From Rhodococcus sp. X156 (GTDB lineage Bacteria > Actinomycetota > Actinomycetes > Mycobacteriales > Mycobacteriaceae), in assembly GCF_004006015.1 (NCBI RefSeq), contig NZ_CP034766.1:1178001-1242000 (forward strand): a DNA stretch of 64,000 bases, read 5' to 3'. The position numbers and the translations under genes were made by a program. Positions 48,261-57,086 of this stretch are shown here, one piece after another; position 1 is the stretch's first letter, and every line of letters begins with the position of its first letter. Below the pieces are notes generated by a model. The model was given only the letters and a program-made list of their open reading frames with translations, made no database searches and had not been told where the DNA came from.

Positions 48261-48980
48261 GTGGCCGTCGACCGCACCCGTCCCCGCCCCGACCTCGCCT
48301 TCCTGCGCCGCCGACCGCACCCCGGCCAGGCCGCCCAGCCGGCCGCCCAGGCTCCGGCCCGCCCCGACGTCGGCTCCCTCTCGCTGAGCCACGGTCCGCC
48401 GGCCCCCGCCGCGCAGCTGGGCCGACCCGCTGCCGCCGAGCCGCCGGTGCGGCTGGCCGAGCGCGTCCGGGGTCGCACGGTGCTCACCCCGGATGCGGCG
48501 ATGGTGGTGCTGGACCGCCGGCAGAGCGCCATCGGCTCGCTGGCGGTGGACCTGGTGCCGCAGGGCCGGTTGTGCGCGGTGTGGGAGCTGGTGGACGGCA
48601 CCTCGGGCGTGGTCTCGGAGGCCAGTGGCGTGCGGGTGAGTCTCGAGCACGGTCGCCGCCCGCTGGTGGAGCTGCGCCGCGGCACGGTGCTGGTGGGGCT
48701 GCGCCACGTGCACCAGCTGCGCCGGCTGCTGCTGGTGGTGGACGGCCTCGACCCTGCCGCCGCGACCACCACCACGGTGCTCTCCCTCTACGACGAGTCC
48801 ACCGTGGAGTCGGTGCACGAGACGCACGTGCCCACCGTGGCCACGCTGGCGATGTACCAGGTGGGTGGTGAGCTGGTGGTGCGTCGGGAGGGCTTCGGCT
48901 TTCCTGACGTGGCGGCCGCGGCCAAGGCCTACGGCTTCGCCGCGACGTGGGTGCCACCCCTGGCGCCCCGGGCCGGCTGA
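48261..48980 (+). CDS. Hypothetical protein linked to TerD
   Basis: A 239-residue protein starting 13 bases after terD. An N-terminal Pro/Ala-rich segment (1-70) is followed by a compact beta-rich domain: VRGRTVLTPDAAMVVLDRRQ, LVDGTSGVVSEASGV, HVHQLRRLLLVVDGLDP and VATLAMYQVGGELVVRREGF. The last domain recalls TerD-like beta sandwiches but lacks the acidic calcium sites, so I leave it unnamed. It is likely part of the ter response. Confidence 0.7.
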   Translation: MAVDRTRPRPDLAFLRRRPHPGQAAQPAAQAPARPDVGSLSLSHGPPAPAAQLGRPAAAEPPVRLAERVRGRTVLTPDAAMVVLDRRQSAIGSLAVDLVPQGRLCAVWELVDGTSGVVSEASGVRVSLEHGRRPLVELRRGTVLVGLRHVHQLRRLLLVVDGLDPAAATTTTVLSLYDESTVESVHETHVPTVATLAMYQVGGELVVRREGFGFPDVAAAAKAYGFAATWVPPLAPRAG

Positions 48981-49093
48981 CGGGGCGTCGCTACCCGGGG
49001 ATATCGGGTGGTGACTGTCCGAACGGGACGGCCGGGACCGCCGTCGCGTGATCGCGGGAATCACAGGGGCACGACACTTCTGGGGCTTGCTAC

Positions 49094-49112
49094 TTAAGTT
49101 AGCCTAGGCTAA
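49094..49112. promoter_or_regulatory. IdeR/DtxR-type iron box
   Basis: TTAAGTTAGCCTAGGCTAA matches the consensus TWAGGTWAGSCTWACCTWA at 16 of 19 positions. Its right 14 bases, TTAGCCTAGGCTAA, are a perfect palindrome. It lies 50 bases before the start of the siderophore-binding protein gene, so iron-dependent repression of the operon is expected. Confidence 0.85.
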
Positions 49113-49161
49113 GTTCGGCGCGCCGGCAGATGCCGTGTCCTACCGCGACAGGAGAGCCTCC

Positions 49162-50163
49162 GTGACCTTCCGATCCAAGCCACTCTCGTTGGTGGCCCTG
49201 CTGGCGGCCGCGATCGTCCTGCTGGTCGGCTGCAGCAGCAGCGACAGCCCCAGCTCGGGGACGGCCAACGAGGCGTCGTCCTCCTCCGACGGGACCTGGC
49301 CCCGCACGGTCACGCACGAGGCGGGGGAGACCACCATCCCGGCCAAGCCCAAGAACATCGTCTCCACGTCGGTGAGCGTCACCGGCACCCTGCTGGCCAT
49401 CGGCGCCCCGGTCACCGCGAGCGCGGCCACCAAGCCCGGCCCCACCACCGACGGCAAGGGCTTCTTCACCCAGTGGGCCAGCGTGGCCGACGAGCGCGGC
49501 GTCACGGTGCTGTACCCGAACCTGGCGCTGGACATCGAGTCGGTCATCGCGGCCAAGCCGGACCTGATCGTGGTCTCCACCAGCGGCGCGGACAGCGTGC
49601 TGCCGCAGTACAAGGAGCTCAGCGCGATCGCCCCCACCGTGGTCGTGAACTACGGCGACAAGACCTGGCAGGACCTGGCCACCCAGCTGGGCGCGGCCAC
49701 CGGCCAGGAGGAGAGCGCCAAGAAGGTGACCGACGAGTTCAACGCCTACGTCGCCGACGCTGCCACGAAGATCAAGGCTCCGACCGGCACCACCAGCATC
49801 GTGGCCTTCAACGGCGCCAAGGACAGCGCGGTGGCCAAGACCACCGGCACCCACGCCAAGCTCTACACCGCGCTCGGCTTCACCGTGGTGCAGGCGCCCG
49901 ACGGGCTGGACACCAGCGAGCAGAAGCGGGACGACGTCGCCTGGGTGACCCTGGAGAACCTGTCCAAGGCCGTCGCCGGGGACACCGTCATGCTGATGTC
50001 GGGCACCGACGAGACCGTGAAGCAGTTCAAGTCCACCCCGGTGCTGGCCAACCTCGCCGCGGTCAAGAGCGGCGCCGTCCACCCGATGGGCAACTCCTTC
50101 CGTCTCGACTACTACAGCGCCAAGCAGCTGGTCGACCTGGTGAAGACCCAGTTCGCCAGCTAG
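49162..50163 (+). CDS. Ferric-siderophore-binding lipoprotein
   Basis: Extracytoplasmic solute-binding protein of the iron ABC importer encoded next, 333 residues. The signal peptide ends in lipobox LVGC. The class III (FepB/FhuD-like) fold is shown by NIVSTSVSVTGTLLAIG, IESVIAAKPDLIVVSTSGAD, APTVVVNYGDKTWQDL and a C-terminal FRLDYYSAKQLVDLVK. The GTG at 49162 has AGGAGAG ahead of it; an in-frame GTG at 49135 is less likely because it would make that site coding. Siderophore identity is unknown and no siderophore synthesis gene is in the window. Confidence 0.92.
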   Translation: MTFRSKPLSLVALLAAAIVLLVGCSSSDSPSSGTANEASSSSDGTWPRTVTHEAGETTIPAKPKNIVSTSVSVTGTLLAIGAPVTASAATKPGPTTDGKGFFTQWASVADERGVTVLYPNLALDIESVIAAKPDLIVVSTSGADSVLPQYKELSAIAPTVVVNYGDKTWQDLATQLGAATGQEESAKKVTDEFNAYVADAATKIKAPTGTTSIVAFNGAKDSAVAKTTGTHAKLYTALGFTVVQAPDGLDTSEQKRDDVAWVTLENLSKAVAGDTVMLMSGTDETVKQFKSTPVLANLAAVKSGAVHPMGNSFRLDYYSAKQLVDLVKTQFAS

Positions 50164-50165
50164 CA

Positions 50166-51206
50166 GTGAGCACTCTGAAGTCGACCGTCGAGGCCGGTGC
50201 GTCCCGCAGCACGCTGCGTCGCACCGGCCTCGCGGTCGGGGTTTTGGTGCTGCTGGTGCTGTCGCTGCTCAGCCTGGCCGTGGGCTCGCGGGGCATTCCC
50301 CTGGGCACCACGCTGCAGGCGCTGTTCAGCCACGACCCCACCAACGACCTGCACCTGCTGGTGGTGGACCTGCGGGTGCCGCGCACGCTGCTGGCCCTCG
50401 TGGTTGGCGCCGCGCTCGGCCTGGCCGGCACGATCATGCAGGCGCTGACCCGCAACCCGCTGGCCGAGCCCGGGATCCTGGGCATCAACGCCGGTGCCGC
50501 GGCCGCGGTGGCCATCGGCATCTCCGCGCTGGGCATCACCACGATCATGGGCTACGTGTGGCTGGGCTTCCTCGGTGCGGGGCTCGCCGGGGTTGCGGTG
50601 TACGTGCTGGGGCGCGCCCACGACGTGGGCACCAACCCGGTGCGCCTGGTGCTCGCCGGGGCCGGGATCGGCTTCGTGCTGCTGGCCCTGACCAACATGG
50701 TGCTCATCAACAGCGACGAGACGACCTACGACGCCTACCGCAACTGGAACACCGGCTCCCTGCAGGGCCGCGGCTGGGAGGTGCTCCCGGTGGTGGCGGT
50801 GGTTTGCGCGGTGGGCTTCGTCATCGCCTTCGCCCTGTCCCGCTCGCTGGACTCGGTCGCCCTGGGCTCGGACCTCAGCACGGCGCTGGGCATCTCCCAG
50901 CGCCGCACCTGGATCCTCGCCGCCGTGGCCGTGCTGCTGCTCTCCGGCGCCGCCACCGCGGCCGCCGGCCCCATCGCCTTCGTCGGTCTGGCCGCGCCGC
51001 ACGTCGCGCGCCTGCTGGTCGGCCCGGTGCACACCTGGCTGCTGCCCTACGCGATGCTGCTGGGGGCCCTCCTCATGCTGCTCGCCGACGTGGCCGGCCG
51101 GGTGGTCATCTATCCCGGCGAGATCGGTGCGGGTGTGATGACCGCGATCATCGGCGGTCCGTTCTTCGTCGTGCTGGTGCGGCGCAGGAAGATGGCGACG
51201 CTGTGA
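50166..51206 (+). CDS. Iron-siderophore ABC transporter permease 1 (FecCD family)
   Basis: A 346-residue permease with about ten membrane helices. LRVPRTLLALVVGAALGLAG and MQALTRNPLAEPGILGINAG are FecCD hallmarks; the cytoplasmic coupling helix is near GSDLSTALGISQRRTW, and AAGPIAFVGLAAPHVARLLV follows. It forms the channel with the next permease. The GTG start is two bases after the binding-protein stop. Confidence 0.93.
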   Translation: MSTLKSTVEAGASRSTLRRTGLAVGVLVLLVLSLLSLAVGSRGIPLGTTLQALFSHDPTNDLHLLVVDLRVPRTLLALVVGAALGLAGTIMQALTRNPLAEPGILGINAGAAAAVAIGISALGITTIMGYVWLGFLGAGLAGVAVYVLGRAHDVGTNPVRLVLAGAGIGFVLLALTNMVLINSDETTYDAYRNWNTGSLQGRGWEVLPVVAVVCAVGFVIAFALSRSLDSVALGSDLSTALGISQRRTWILAAVAVLLLSGAATAAAGPIAFVGLAAPHVARLLVGPVHTWLLPYAMLLGALLMLLADVAGRVVIYPGEIGAGVMTAIIGGPFFVVLVRRRKMATL

Positions 51207-52285
51207 CGCCGACCATCACCGGCCCGCTGCCGGGCGCCCCCGTCACCCCGGTGCGGCTGACGGGCCGGCTGCTGCGGGTGGGTCCGCTCTCGGTGCGCTG
51301 GCACCCGCGGGTGGTCATCGTCGGCCTGGTGCTGGCGGTGCTCGCTGCCGCGATGGGGGTGGTGGTGCTCGGCACCGGCGCCATGCAGCTGAGCTGGACG
51401 GAGGTCGTCGCCGCCCTGCTGGGCCGGGCCGACAGCTCGGCCACCCGGATGATCGTGGTGGACATCCGGCTGCCCCGGCTGGTCACCGGGATCTTCGTGG
51501 GCTGCTGCCTGGGCGTGGCCGGCTCGGTGTTCCAGTCCATCTCCGGCAACGCGCTGGGCTCGCCCGACATCATCGGCTTCACCACCGGCTCGGCCACCGG
51601 CGCCGTCGCCCAGATCATCCTGTTCAACGCCGGTCCCACCGCCACCGCGGCGGCTGCCGTGGGGGGCGGGCTGCTCACCGCGGCGGCGGTGTACCTGCTG
51701 TCGCTCAAGGGTGGCGTCACCGGGGGGTACCGGCTGGTGCTCATCGGCATCGGCGTGGGCGCAGTGCTGGCCGCGGTGAACAACCTGCTGCTGGCCAAGG
51801 GGCAGATCGACCAGGCCGTCTCCGCCCAGCTGTGGCTGAGCGGGTCGCTGAACGTGCGCAGCTGGACGCACGCCATGCCGGTGCTGGTGGGGTTCGTGCT
51901 GCTGCTGCCGGTGGTGCTGGCGCTGGGGCGCAACCTCAACGTGATGGAGATGGGCGACGACCTCGCCCGCCAGCTCGGCATCCGGGTGGAGCGCACCCGG
52001 CTGGTGCTCATGGTCGCCGCGGTGGGCATGACCGCCCTGGCCACCGCCGCCGCCGGTCCGCTCGCGTTCGTGGCGCTGGCCGCGCCCCAGCTGGTGCGGC
52101 GGCTGACGCGGGCCGACGGGGCGCCGCTGGCCCTCGCCGCCCTGATGGGTGCGGTGCTGGTGGTCGTCGCCGACCTGCTCACCCTGTACCTGCCGCTGAA
52201 CGCGTCCATGCCGGTCGGGCTGATGACCGGCTTCCTGGGGGGCAGCTACCTGCTGTACCTGCTCACCCGCTCCAGGCAGGTATGA
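51203..52285 (+). CDS. Iron-siderophore ABC transporter permease 2 (FecCD family)
   Basis: A 360-residue FecCD permease, the second half of the channel. Family blocks: IRLPRLVTGIFVGCCLGVAG, FQSISGNALGSPDIIGFTTG, GDDLARQLGIRVERTR and AAGPLAFVALAAPQLVRRLT. An extra 35-residue basic N-terminus comes before the first helix. The GTG overlaps the stop of permease 1 (GTGA). Confidence 0.93.
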   Translation: MTPTITGPLPGAPVTPVRLTGRLLRVGPLSVRWHPRVVIVGLVLAVLAAAMGVVVLGTGAMQLSWTEVVAALLGRADSSATRMIVVDIRLPRLVTGIFVGCCLGVAGSVFQSISGNALGSPDIIGFTTGSATGAVAQIILFNAGPTATAAAAVGGGLLTAAAVYLLSLKGGVTGGYRLVLIGIGVGAVLAAVNNLLLAKGQIDQAVSAQLWLSGSLNVRSWTHAMPVLVGFVLLLPVVLALGRNLNVMEMGDDLARQLGIRVERTRLVLMVAAVGMTALATAAAGPLAFVALAAPQLVRRLTRADGAPLALAALMGAVLVVVADLLTLYLPLNASMPVGLMTGFLGGSYLLYLLTRSRQV

Positions 52286-53157
52286 CCGAGAGGAGGGCCA
52301 TGTCCGGCCCCGCAAAGACCCTGTCCGGCCCCGCAAAGACCCTGTCCGGCCCCACCGAGCGGGCGCTCGCCCCGACGATCCTGGGCGGTGAGCGGCTCAC
52401 CCTCGGCTACGAGGGCAGGCAGATCTCGCAGGGCCTGGACGTGGACGTCCCGACCGGCTCGTTCACCGCGATCATCGGCCCCAACGCCTGCGGCAAGTCC
52501 ACCCTGCTGCGGGCACTGTCCCGGTTGCTCAAGCCCACCGAGGGCAGCGTGGTGCTGGACGGCAGGCTCATCACCGAGTACTCCTCCCGGGAGGTGGCCC
52601 GCCGGCTCGGCCTGCTGCCGCAGTCGTCGGTGGCCCCGCACGGCATCGCGGTGGCCGACCTGGTCAGCCGTGGGCGCTTCCCGCACCAGAGCCTGCTGCG
52701 GCAGTGGTCGCCGGAGGACGAGGCGGCGGTCACCGAGGCGATGCGGGTGACCGACCTGCTCGACCTGGCCGACCGCCCGGTGGACGAGCTCTCCGGCGGC
52801 CAGCGGCAACGGGTGTGGCTGGCGCTGGTGCTGGCCCAGCAGACGCCGATCCTGCTGCTGGACGAGCCCACCACCTACCTCGACCTCTCCCACCAGCTGG
52901 AGGTGCTCAACCTCTGCCGCTCGCTGCACGCCAGCGGTGGTTACACGCTGGTGGCGGTGCTGCACGACCTGAACATGGCGTTCCGCTACGCCGACCACCT
53001 GATCGCCATGAAGGACGGCCGGGTGGTCGCCACCGGCGCACCCACCGAGGTGGTCACCCCCGAGCTGGTGCGGGAGGTGTTCGGGCTGGGCGCGCTGGTC
53101 ATTCCCGACCCCGTCACCGGCAAGCCCATGGTCATCCCCCTGGAGGAACCCGCATGA
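52282..53157 (+). CDS. Iron-siderophore ABC transporter ATP-binding protein (FepC/FhuC type)
   Basis: A 291-residue ATPase. Walker A GPNACGKST, the Q-loop GLLPQSS, signature LSGGQRQR, Walker B ILLLDEPTTYLD and H-loop VLHDLNMA are complete. The ATG at 52282 overlaps the permease stop (ATGA). A second ATG at 52300 follows AGGAGG but with short spacing. The N-terminus contains a 7-residue unit (SGPAKTL) repeated twice, coded by a 21-bp tandem duplication. Confidence 0.93.
   Translation: MTERRAMSGPAKTLSGPAKTLSGPTERALAPTILGGERLTLGYEGRQISQGLDVDVPTGSFTAIIGPNACGKSTLLRALSRLLKPTEGSVVLDGRLITEYSSREVARRLGLLPQSSVAPHGIAVADLVSRGRFPHQSLLRQWSPEDEAAVTEAMRVTDLLDLADRPVDELSGGQRQRVWLALVLAQQTPILLLDEPTTYLDLSHQLEVLNLCRSLHASGGYTLVAVLHDLNMAFRYADHLIAMKDGRVVATGAPTEVVTPELVREVFGLGALVIPDPVTGKPMVIPLEEPA
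52303..52353 (+). repeat. 21-bp tandem duplication in the iron-transport ATPase gene
   Basis: Two identical 21-bp units (52303-52323 and 52324-52344) plus nine bases of a third encode SGPAKTL-SGPAKTL-SGP before the ATPase core. Perfect identity suggests a recent in-frame slippage event. Confidence 0.95.
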
Positions 53158-54014
53158 GCACGCTCCCCGTCGAGGTCGTCGTCACCGCCGTCAGCACCGT
53201 CACCCCCAGGATGCGCCGGGTGACCTTCGCCGGCGAGGGGGTGCGCACCTATCTCAGCGGCGACTGCGAGCCCAACGTCAAGCTGTTCTTCCCCGACGGT
53301 GACGCCCCGCTGGACCTGCCGGTGTGGGCGAACGGCTACCAGTTCCAGGGCAGCCAGCGCGCCCGGGTGCGCACCTACACCGTGCGCCGCGCCGACCGTG
53401 CTGCCGGGGAGATGGACGTGGACTTCGTCCGGCACGGCCACGGTGACGGTGATGGTGCGGCGGGCCTGGCCGCGGCGTGGGCCGAACGGGCCCAGCCCGG
53501 GGACGTCCTGGGTGTGCTGGGAGGCGGTGGGCTGACCATCGGCCGGGCGTCGTGGATCCTGCTGGTCGGCGACGAGGCGGCGCTGCCGGCGATGGCCGCG
53601 ATCATCGCCAGGCGGCCCGTCGACCAGCGCGGGGTGGTGCTGGTGGAGGTGGCCGACGAGGCCGAGCGCCAGGACCTGCACGCACCGGCCGGGCTGGACG
53701 TGCGGTGGCTCTACCGCAACGGCGCGGCCCCCGGCTCCACCACGCTGCTCATCGACGCGCTGCGCGAGGTGGAGCTGCCGGTGGGTGCCGAGGACGTGCG
53801 GGTGTGGGTGTCGGGGGAGTCCCAGCTGGCGCTGGCCGCCCGCAAGCACCTGAAGGACAAGGGCTTCGACCGCAGGCGCCAGCTGGTCATCGGGTACTGG
53901 CACAAGGGCTGGGACGAGGTGACCTACGCCAGGACCACCGACCACGACCGCGTGGACGACGAGCTGACGGTGGACCAGCCGGCCGAGGTGCACGAGCACT
54001 CCCACGCGCACTAG
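53154..54014 (+). CDS. Siderophore-interacting protein (ferric-siderophore reductase, ViuB type)
   Basis: A 286-residue FAD-dependent reductase expected to release iron from imported ferric siderophore in the cytosol. The FAD-binding region shows RVRTYTVRRAD and GEMDVDFVRHGH; the NAD(P)H part has WILLVGDEAALPAMAAII and VWVSGESQLALAARKHLKD, then the family-typical YWHKGWDE near the end. A His-rich tail (EVHEHSHAH) may bind metal. Its ATG overlaps the ATPase stop (ATGA), completing an importer-plus-reductase operon. Confidence 0.93.
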   Translation: MSTLPVEVVVTAVSTVTPRMRRVTFAGEGVRTYLSGDCEPNVKLFFPDGDAPLDLPVWANGYQFQGSQRARVRTYTVRRADRAAGEMDVDFVRHGHGDGDGAAGLAAAWAERAQPGDVLGVLGGGGLTIGRASWILLVGDEAALPAMAAIIARRPVDQRGVVLVEVADEAERQDLHAPAGLDVRWLYRNGAAPGSTTLLIDALREVELPVGAEDVRVWVSGESQLALAARKHLKDKGFDRRRQLVIGYWHKGWDEVTYARTTDHDRVDDELTVDQPAEVHEHSHAH

Positions 54015-54020
54015 CCGGGG

Positions 54021-55076
54021 CTACTCGCAGCCGACGCCGTCCCCGTCCCGGTCGATCTTGCTGGAGTACCCCGGCTCACCGCGGTGCACCGGGGCCGCGC
54101 CGGCAGCCCGGGCGGCGGCGCAGCTGGCGAACGGCGCGGTGGCCGGGTTGCCGGGAGCCTGCTCGGTGGGGGCCTGCGGGGCAGGGGCCGGCGCGGCCGG
54201 CGGCTGGGGTGCCTCCTGCCGGGGTGCCTCCTGCTGGGCCACGGCCGCCGGGGCCCCACCGGTCGGCAGCGGCTCGGCCGGGCACTCCTGCAGCACCCCG
54301 GCGATGGCGTCCCGCTCGGCCTGGGTGACCCACAGGGCGTAGGTGGTCTTCACCGCCACCTGGCGGGCGACGTAGGCGCAGCGGTAGGCCCGGTTGGGCG
54401 GCAGCCAGGAGGCGGCGTCGGAGTCGGACTTCTGGTTGTTCAGCGGCCCGTCCACCGCCAGCAGGTTCAGCGGGTCGTTGGCCAGCGCGGTGCGCCGGGT
54501 GCGGTCGAGCTGCTGGGCGCCCTTCTGCCAGGCGTCCGAGAGCGCCACCACGTGGTCGATCTGGATGGCCGCGGACGTGGTCTCCCCTCGGGTGAAGGAG
54601 ATCGGCTTGCCCGAGTACGGGTCCTGCAGCACGCCGGTGAGCACCACGCACTCGCGGGTGCCCGGTCGCGCCGAGGTGGCCGTGAGGTCGCGGGCCAGGA
54701 CGTCGTTGCGGGTGTCGCAGCCGTTGCGGTCCACGTCGGCCCACGCCGCGCCGAACTCGTCCCGGCTGTAGCCGGTCTTGGGCGCGCGTCCCTTCACCGG
54801 CAGCGTCGCCAGCGCGGCGAGGGCCGTGCCGCTCGCCGCCGGGGCACCTGGTGCTGCGGCCGCACCGTCGGCCGCGGGGTCGGGGGTGCCCGGAGGTGTC
54901 GTCGAGCCAGGTGCAGTCGAGCCGGGTGCTGTCGGGCTGGCTCCAGCGGGGCCGGTCTGCGCGGTGGGTGCGTCGGTGTCGGCCGAGCAGCCGCTCAGCG
55001 CCGCAGCGCCGACCAGCGCCACCGCCACGAGGGTTGATCGACGTCGAGTGCTGCGGCGCAAGAAGGGCGGGGTCAC
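54021..55076 (-). CDS. Secreted lipoprotein nuclease: DUF1524/HNH domain plus excalibur domain
   Basis: A 351-residue exported protein. The signal peptide ends in lipobox ALSGC, followed by a Thr/Pro/Ala linker. The nuclease domain (about 110-255) contains IQIDHVVALSDAW, GAQQLDRTRRTALANDPLNL and NNQKSDSDAASWLPP, the HNH-like DUF1524 pattern. After a second Pro/Gln/Ala linker, an excalibur calcium-binding motif ends the protein (YSSKIDRDGDGVGCE). It should act outside the cell, anchored to the membrane, perhaps in DNA scavenging or competition. The GTG at 55076 gives a normal signal peptide. It converges on the siderophore operon. Confidence 0.88.
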   Translation of the reverse strand: MTPPFLRRSTRRRSTLVAVALVGAAALSGCSADTDAPTAQTGPAGASPTAPGSTAPGSTTPPGTPDPAADGAAAAPGAPAASGTALAALATLPVKGRAPKTGYSRDEFGAAWADVDRNGCDTRNDVLARDLTATSARPGTRECVVLTGVLQDPYSGKPISFTRGETTSAAIQIDHVVALSDAWQKGAQQLDRTRRTALANDPLNLLAVDGPLNNQKSDSDAASWLPPNRAYRCAYVARQVAVKTTYALWVTQAERDAIAGVLQECPAEPLPTGGAPAAVAQQEAPRQEAPQPPAAPAPAPQAPTEQAPGNPATAPFASCAAARAAGAAPVHRGEPGYSSKIDRDGDGVGCE

Positions 55077-55241
55077 AGCCAGACATGATGCCTGGCGCCG
55101 CCGACACGGCCGCGGCGGGAACCGGCTGGCGCGCTTGCCCCCTCCGGATGCACGGGTCCCGCCTGGCCTGAGGCACACTAGGCGGCGTCAGACGTGCCAA
55201 GCGGTCGAGCCCGGTGGGGTGGCCGCGAGAGGAGTTCCAGG

Positions 55242-56270
55242 GTGACCGCAGTAGCTGAGCACACCGACATCCTGTCCGCCGACATTCTCGCCATTGCGCG
55301 CGAGCAGGTGCTCGAGCGTGGCGAGGCGCTGAACCAGGAGCAGGTGCTCGCCGTCCTGCAGCTGCCCGACGACAAGCTCGACGAGCTGCTCTCGCTGGCC
55401 CACGACGTGCGCATGCGCTGGTGCGGGCCCGAGGTCGAGGTCGAGGGCATCATCAGCCTCAAGACCGGCGGCTGCCCCGAGGACTGCCACTTCTGCTCCC
55501 AGTCCGGGCTGTTCACCTCCCCCGTGCGCTCGGCCTGGCTGGACATCCCCAACCTGGTGGAGGCGGCCAAGCAGACCGCCAAGACCGGTGCCACCGAGTT
55601 CTGCATCGTCGCCGCCGTGCGCGGTCCCGACGAGCGGCTGATGGCGCAGGTCTCCGCGGGTATCGAGGCCATCCGCTCCGAGGTGGACATCCAGATCGCC
55701 TGCTCGCTGGGCATGCTCACCCAGGAGCAGGTCGACCAGCTGGCCGCGATGGGCGTGCACCGCTACAACCACAACCTGGAGACCTCCCGGTCACACTTCC
55801 CCAAGGTGGTCACCACGCACACCTGGGAGGAGCGCTCGGAGACCCTGCGGATGGTGCGCGAGGCCGGCATGGAGGTCTGCTGCGGCGGCATCCTCGGCAT
55901 GGGGGAGACCCTGGAGCAGCGCGCCGAGTTCGCCACCGACCTGGCGGCGCTGGAGCCCGACGAGGTTCCGCTGAACTTCCTCAACCCGCGCCCCGGCACC
56001 CCCTTCGGCGACCTCGAGGTGCTGCCCGCGCAGGACGCGCTGCGCGCCATCGCCGCCTTCCGGCTGGCCCTGCCCCGCACGGTGCTGCGCTTCGCCGGCG
56101 GCCGCGAGATCACCCTCGGCGACCTGGGTGCGCGCCAGGGCATTCTCGGCGGCATCAACGCCGTCATCGTGGGCAACTACCTCACCACCCTGGGGCGTCC
56201 GGCGGAGACCGACCTCGACCTGCTCGGCGAGCTGCAGATGCCGATCAAGGCCCTCAACGACACGCTGTGA
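55242..56270 (+). CDS. bioB: Biotin synthase
   Basis: Radical-SAM enzyme that inserts sulfur into dethiobiotin. 342 residues. The SAM-cluster motif is C78-PED-C82-HF-C85; [20 protein letters not shown] and [13 protein letters not shown] are typical BioB blocks, and the catalytic Arg region [12 protein letters not shown] is intact. The GTG follows GAGAGGAG. bsaP overlaps its stop, so the auxiliary protein is made with it. It stands apart from bioA-bioF-bioD. Confidence 0.97.
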   Translation: MTAVAEHTDILSADILAIAREQVLERGEALNQEQVLAVLQLPDDKLDELLSLAHDVRMRWCGPEVEVEGIISLKTGGCPEDCHFCSQSGLFTSPVRSAWLDIPNLVEAAKQTAKTGATEFCIVAAVRGPDERLMAQVSAGIEAIRSEVDIQIACSLGMLTQEQVDQLAAMGVHRYNHNLETSRSHFPKVVTTHTWEERSETLRMVREAGMEVCCGGILGMGETLEQRAEFATDLAALEPDEVPLNFLNPRPGTPFGDLEVLPAQDALRAIAAFRLALPRTVLRFAGGREITLGDLGARQGILGGINAVIVGNYLTTLGRPAETDLDLLGELQMPIKALNDTL

Positions 56271-56476
56271 GCGCGGTGCTGACGCCGAAGTTCTGCGGTG
56301 CCTGCGGGGAGCAGGACGGCCCGCACCCGCGGTGCGAGGACCTGCTGCAGCTCGAGCCGCCCCGCTTCTGCGGGATCTGTGCTCGGCGCATGGTCGTCCA
56401 GGTGCGCCCGGACGGCTGGTGGGCACGGTGCAGCCGGCACGGCATCACCGACTCCGTGGAGCTCGGGCAGCGGTGA
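56267..56476 (+). CDS. bsaP: Biotin synthase auxiliary protein
   Basis: A 69-residue Cys-rich protein directly after bioB, overlapping it by four bases (GTGA). Cysteines at 10, 13, 23, 35, 38 and 55 plus His58 (FCGACG, FCGICAR, CSRHG) form a metal-binding pattern. Size, position and Cys pattern match the mycobacterial BsaP (Rv1590) reported to support BioB, apparently by serving its iron-sulfur cluster. Confidence 0.85.
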   Translation: MSAVLTPKFCGACGEQDGPHPRCEDLLQLEPPRFCGICARRMVVQVRPDGWWARCSRHGITDSVELGQR

Positions 56477-56492
56477 GCGTGCGGGCGCGGCG

Positions 56493-57086
56493 GTGAACCT
56501 CCGGCGGGACGTCCGTGCCGGCGGGACGGTGCTGGCGGCCCTGGTGGTGCTCGGGGCGATCCTGGGCTGGCTCTGGGCGGTGCTGGCACCGAGCACGCTC
56601 GCCCTGGTGCTGCGCGACGGCTCGGTGGCCGAGCTGCCGACCGAGAGCTACCACCTGTTCGACGACGTCGCGCTGTTCGCCCTGATGGGGCTGGGCGCCG
56701 GACTGGTCACCGGGGCGGCGGCCTGGGTGTGGCGCACCCGGCGGGGAACGACGGTGCTGCTGCTGGTGGTGCTCGGCTCCGCGCTGAGCGCGCTGGTCGC
56801 CCGGTCAGTGGGCCTGCTGGCGGTGCCGGAGGGTCCGGCAGCCGCGGCGGTGGGTTCGATCCTGGCCCTGCCACCCACGCTGGGCACCTGGATGGTGCTG
56901 GTGGCTCAGCCGCTGGGCGCCGCCTTCGCCTACACCACCGCGGTGGCCTTCAGCGGCGACGACAACTTGGGTGCAGGCCCTGCCCGGCAGGCCGAGCCGC
57001 AGGGGCACTCCACCGTGGGGGCGAGCGGGGCCGGTTCCCTGCACGAGGGACCGCCTGGGTTCAGTTCAGGCTCAGCGGAGCGCTAG
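56493..57086 (+). CDS. DUF2567 membrane protein
   Basis: A 197-residue protein with about four membrane segments (near 12-32, 58-80, 88-108 and 135-155) and a polar C-terminal tail. It matches in place and layout the mycobacterial DUF2567 protein (Rv1591) that follows bsaP. Function unknown. The GTG at 56493 is 16 bases after bsaP. Its last 26 bases overlap the end of the convergent LON-domain gene. Confidence 0.78.
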   Translation: MNLRRDVRAGGTVLAALVVLGAILGWLWAVLAPSTLALVLRDGSVAELPTESYHLFDDVALFALMGLGAGLVTGAAAWVWRTRRGTTVLLLVVLGSALSALVARSVGLLAVPEGPAAAAVGSILALPPTLGTWMVLVAQPLGAAFAYTTAVAFSGDDNLGAGPARQAEPQGHSTVGASGAGSLHEGPPGFSSGSAER

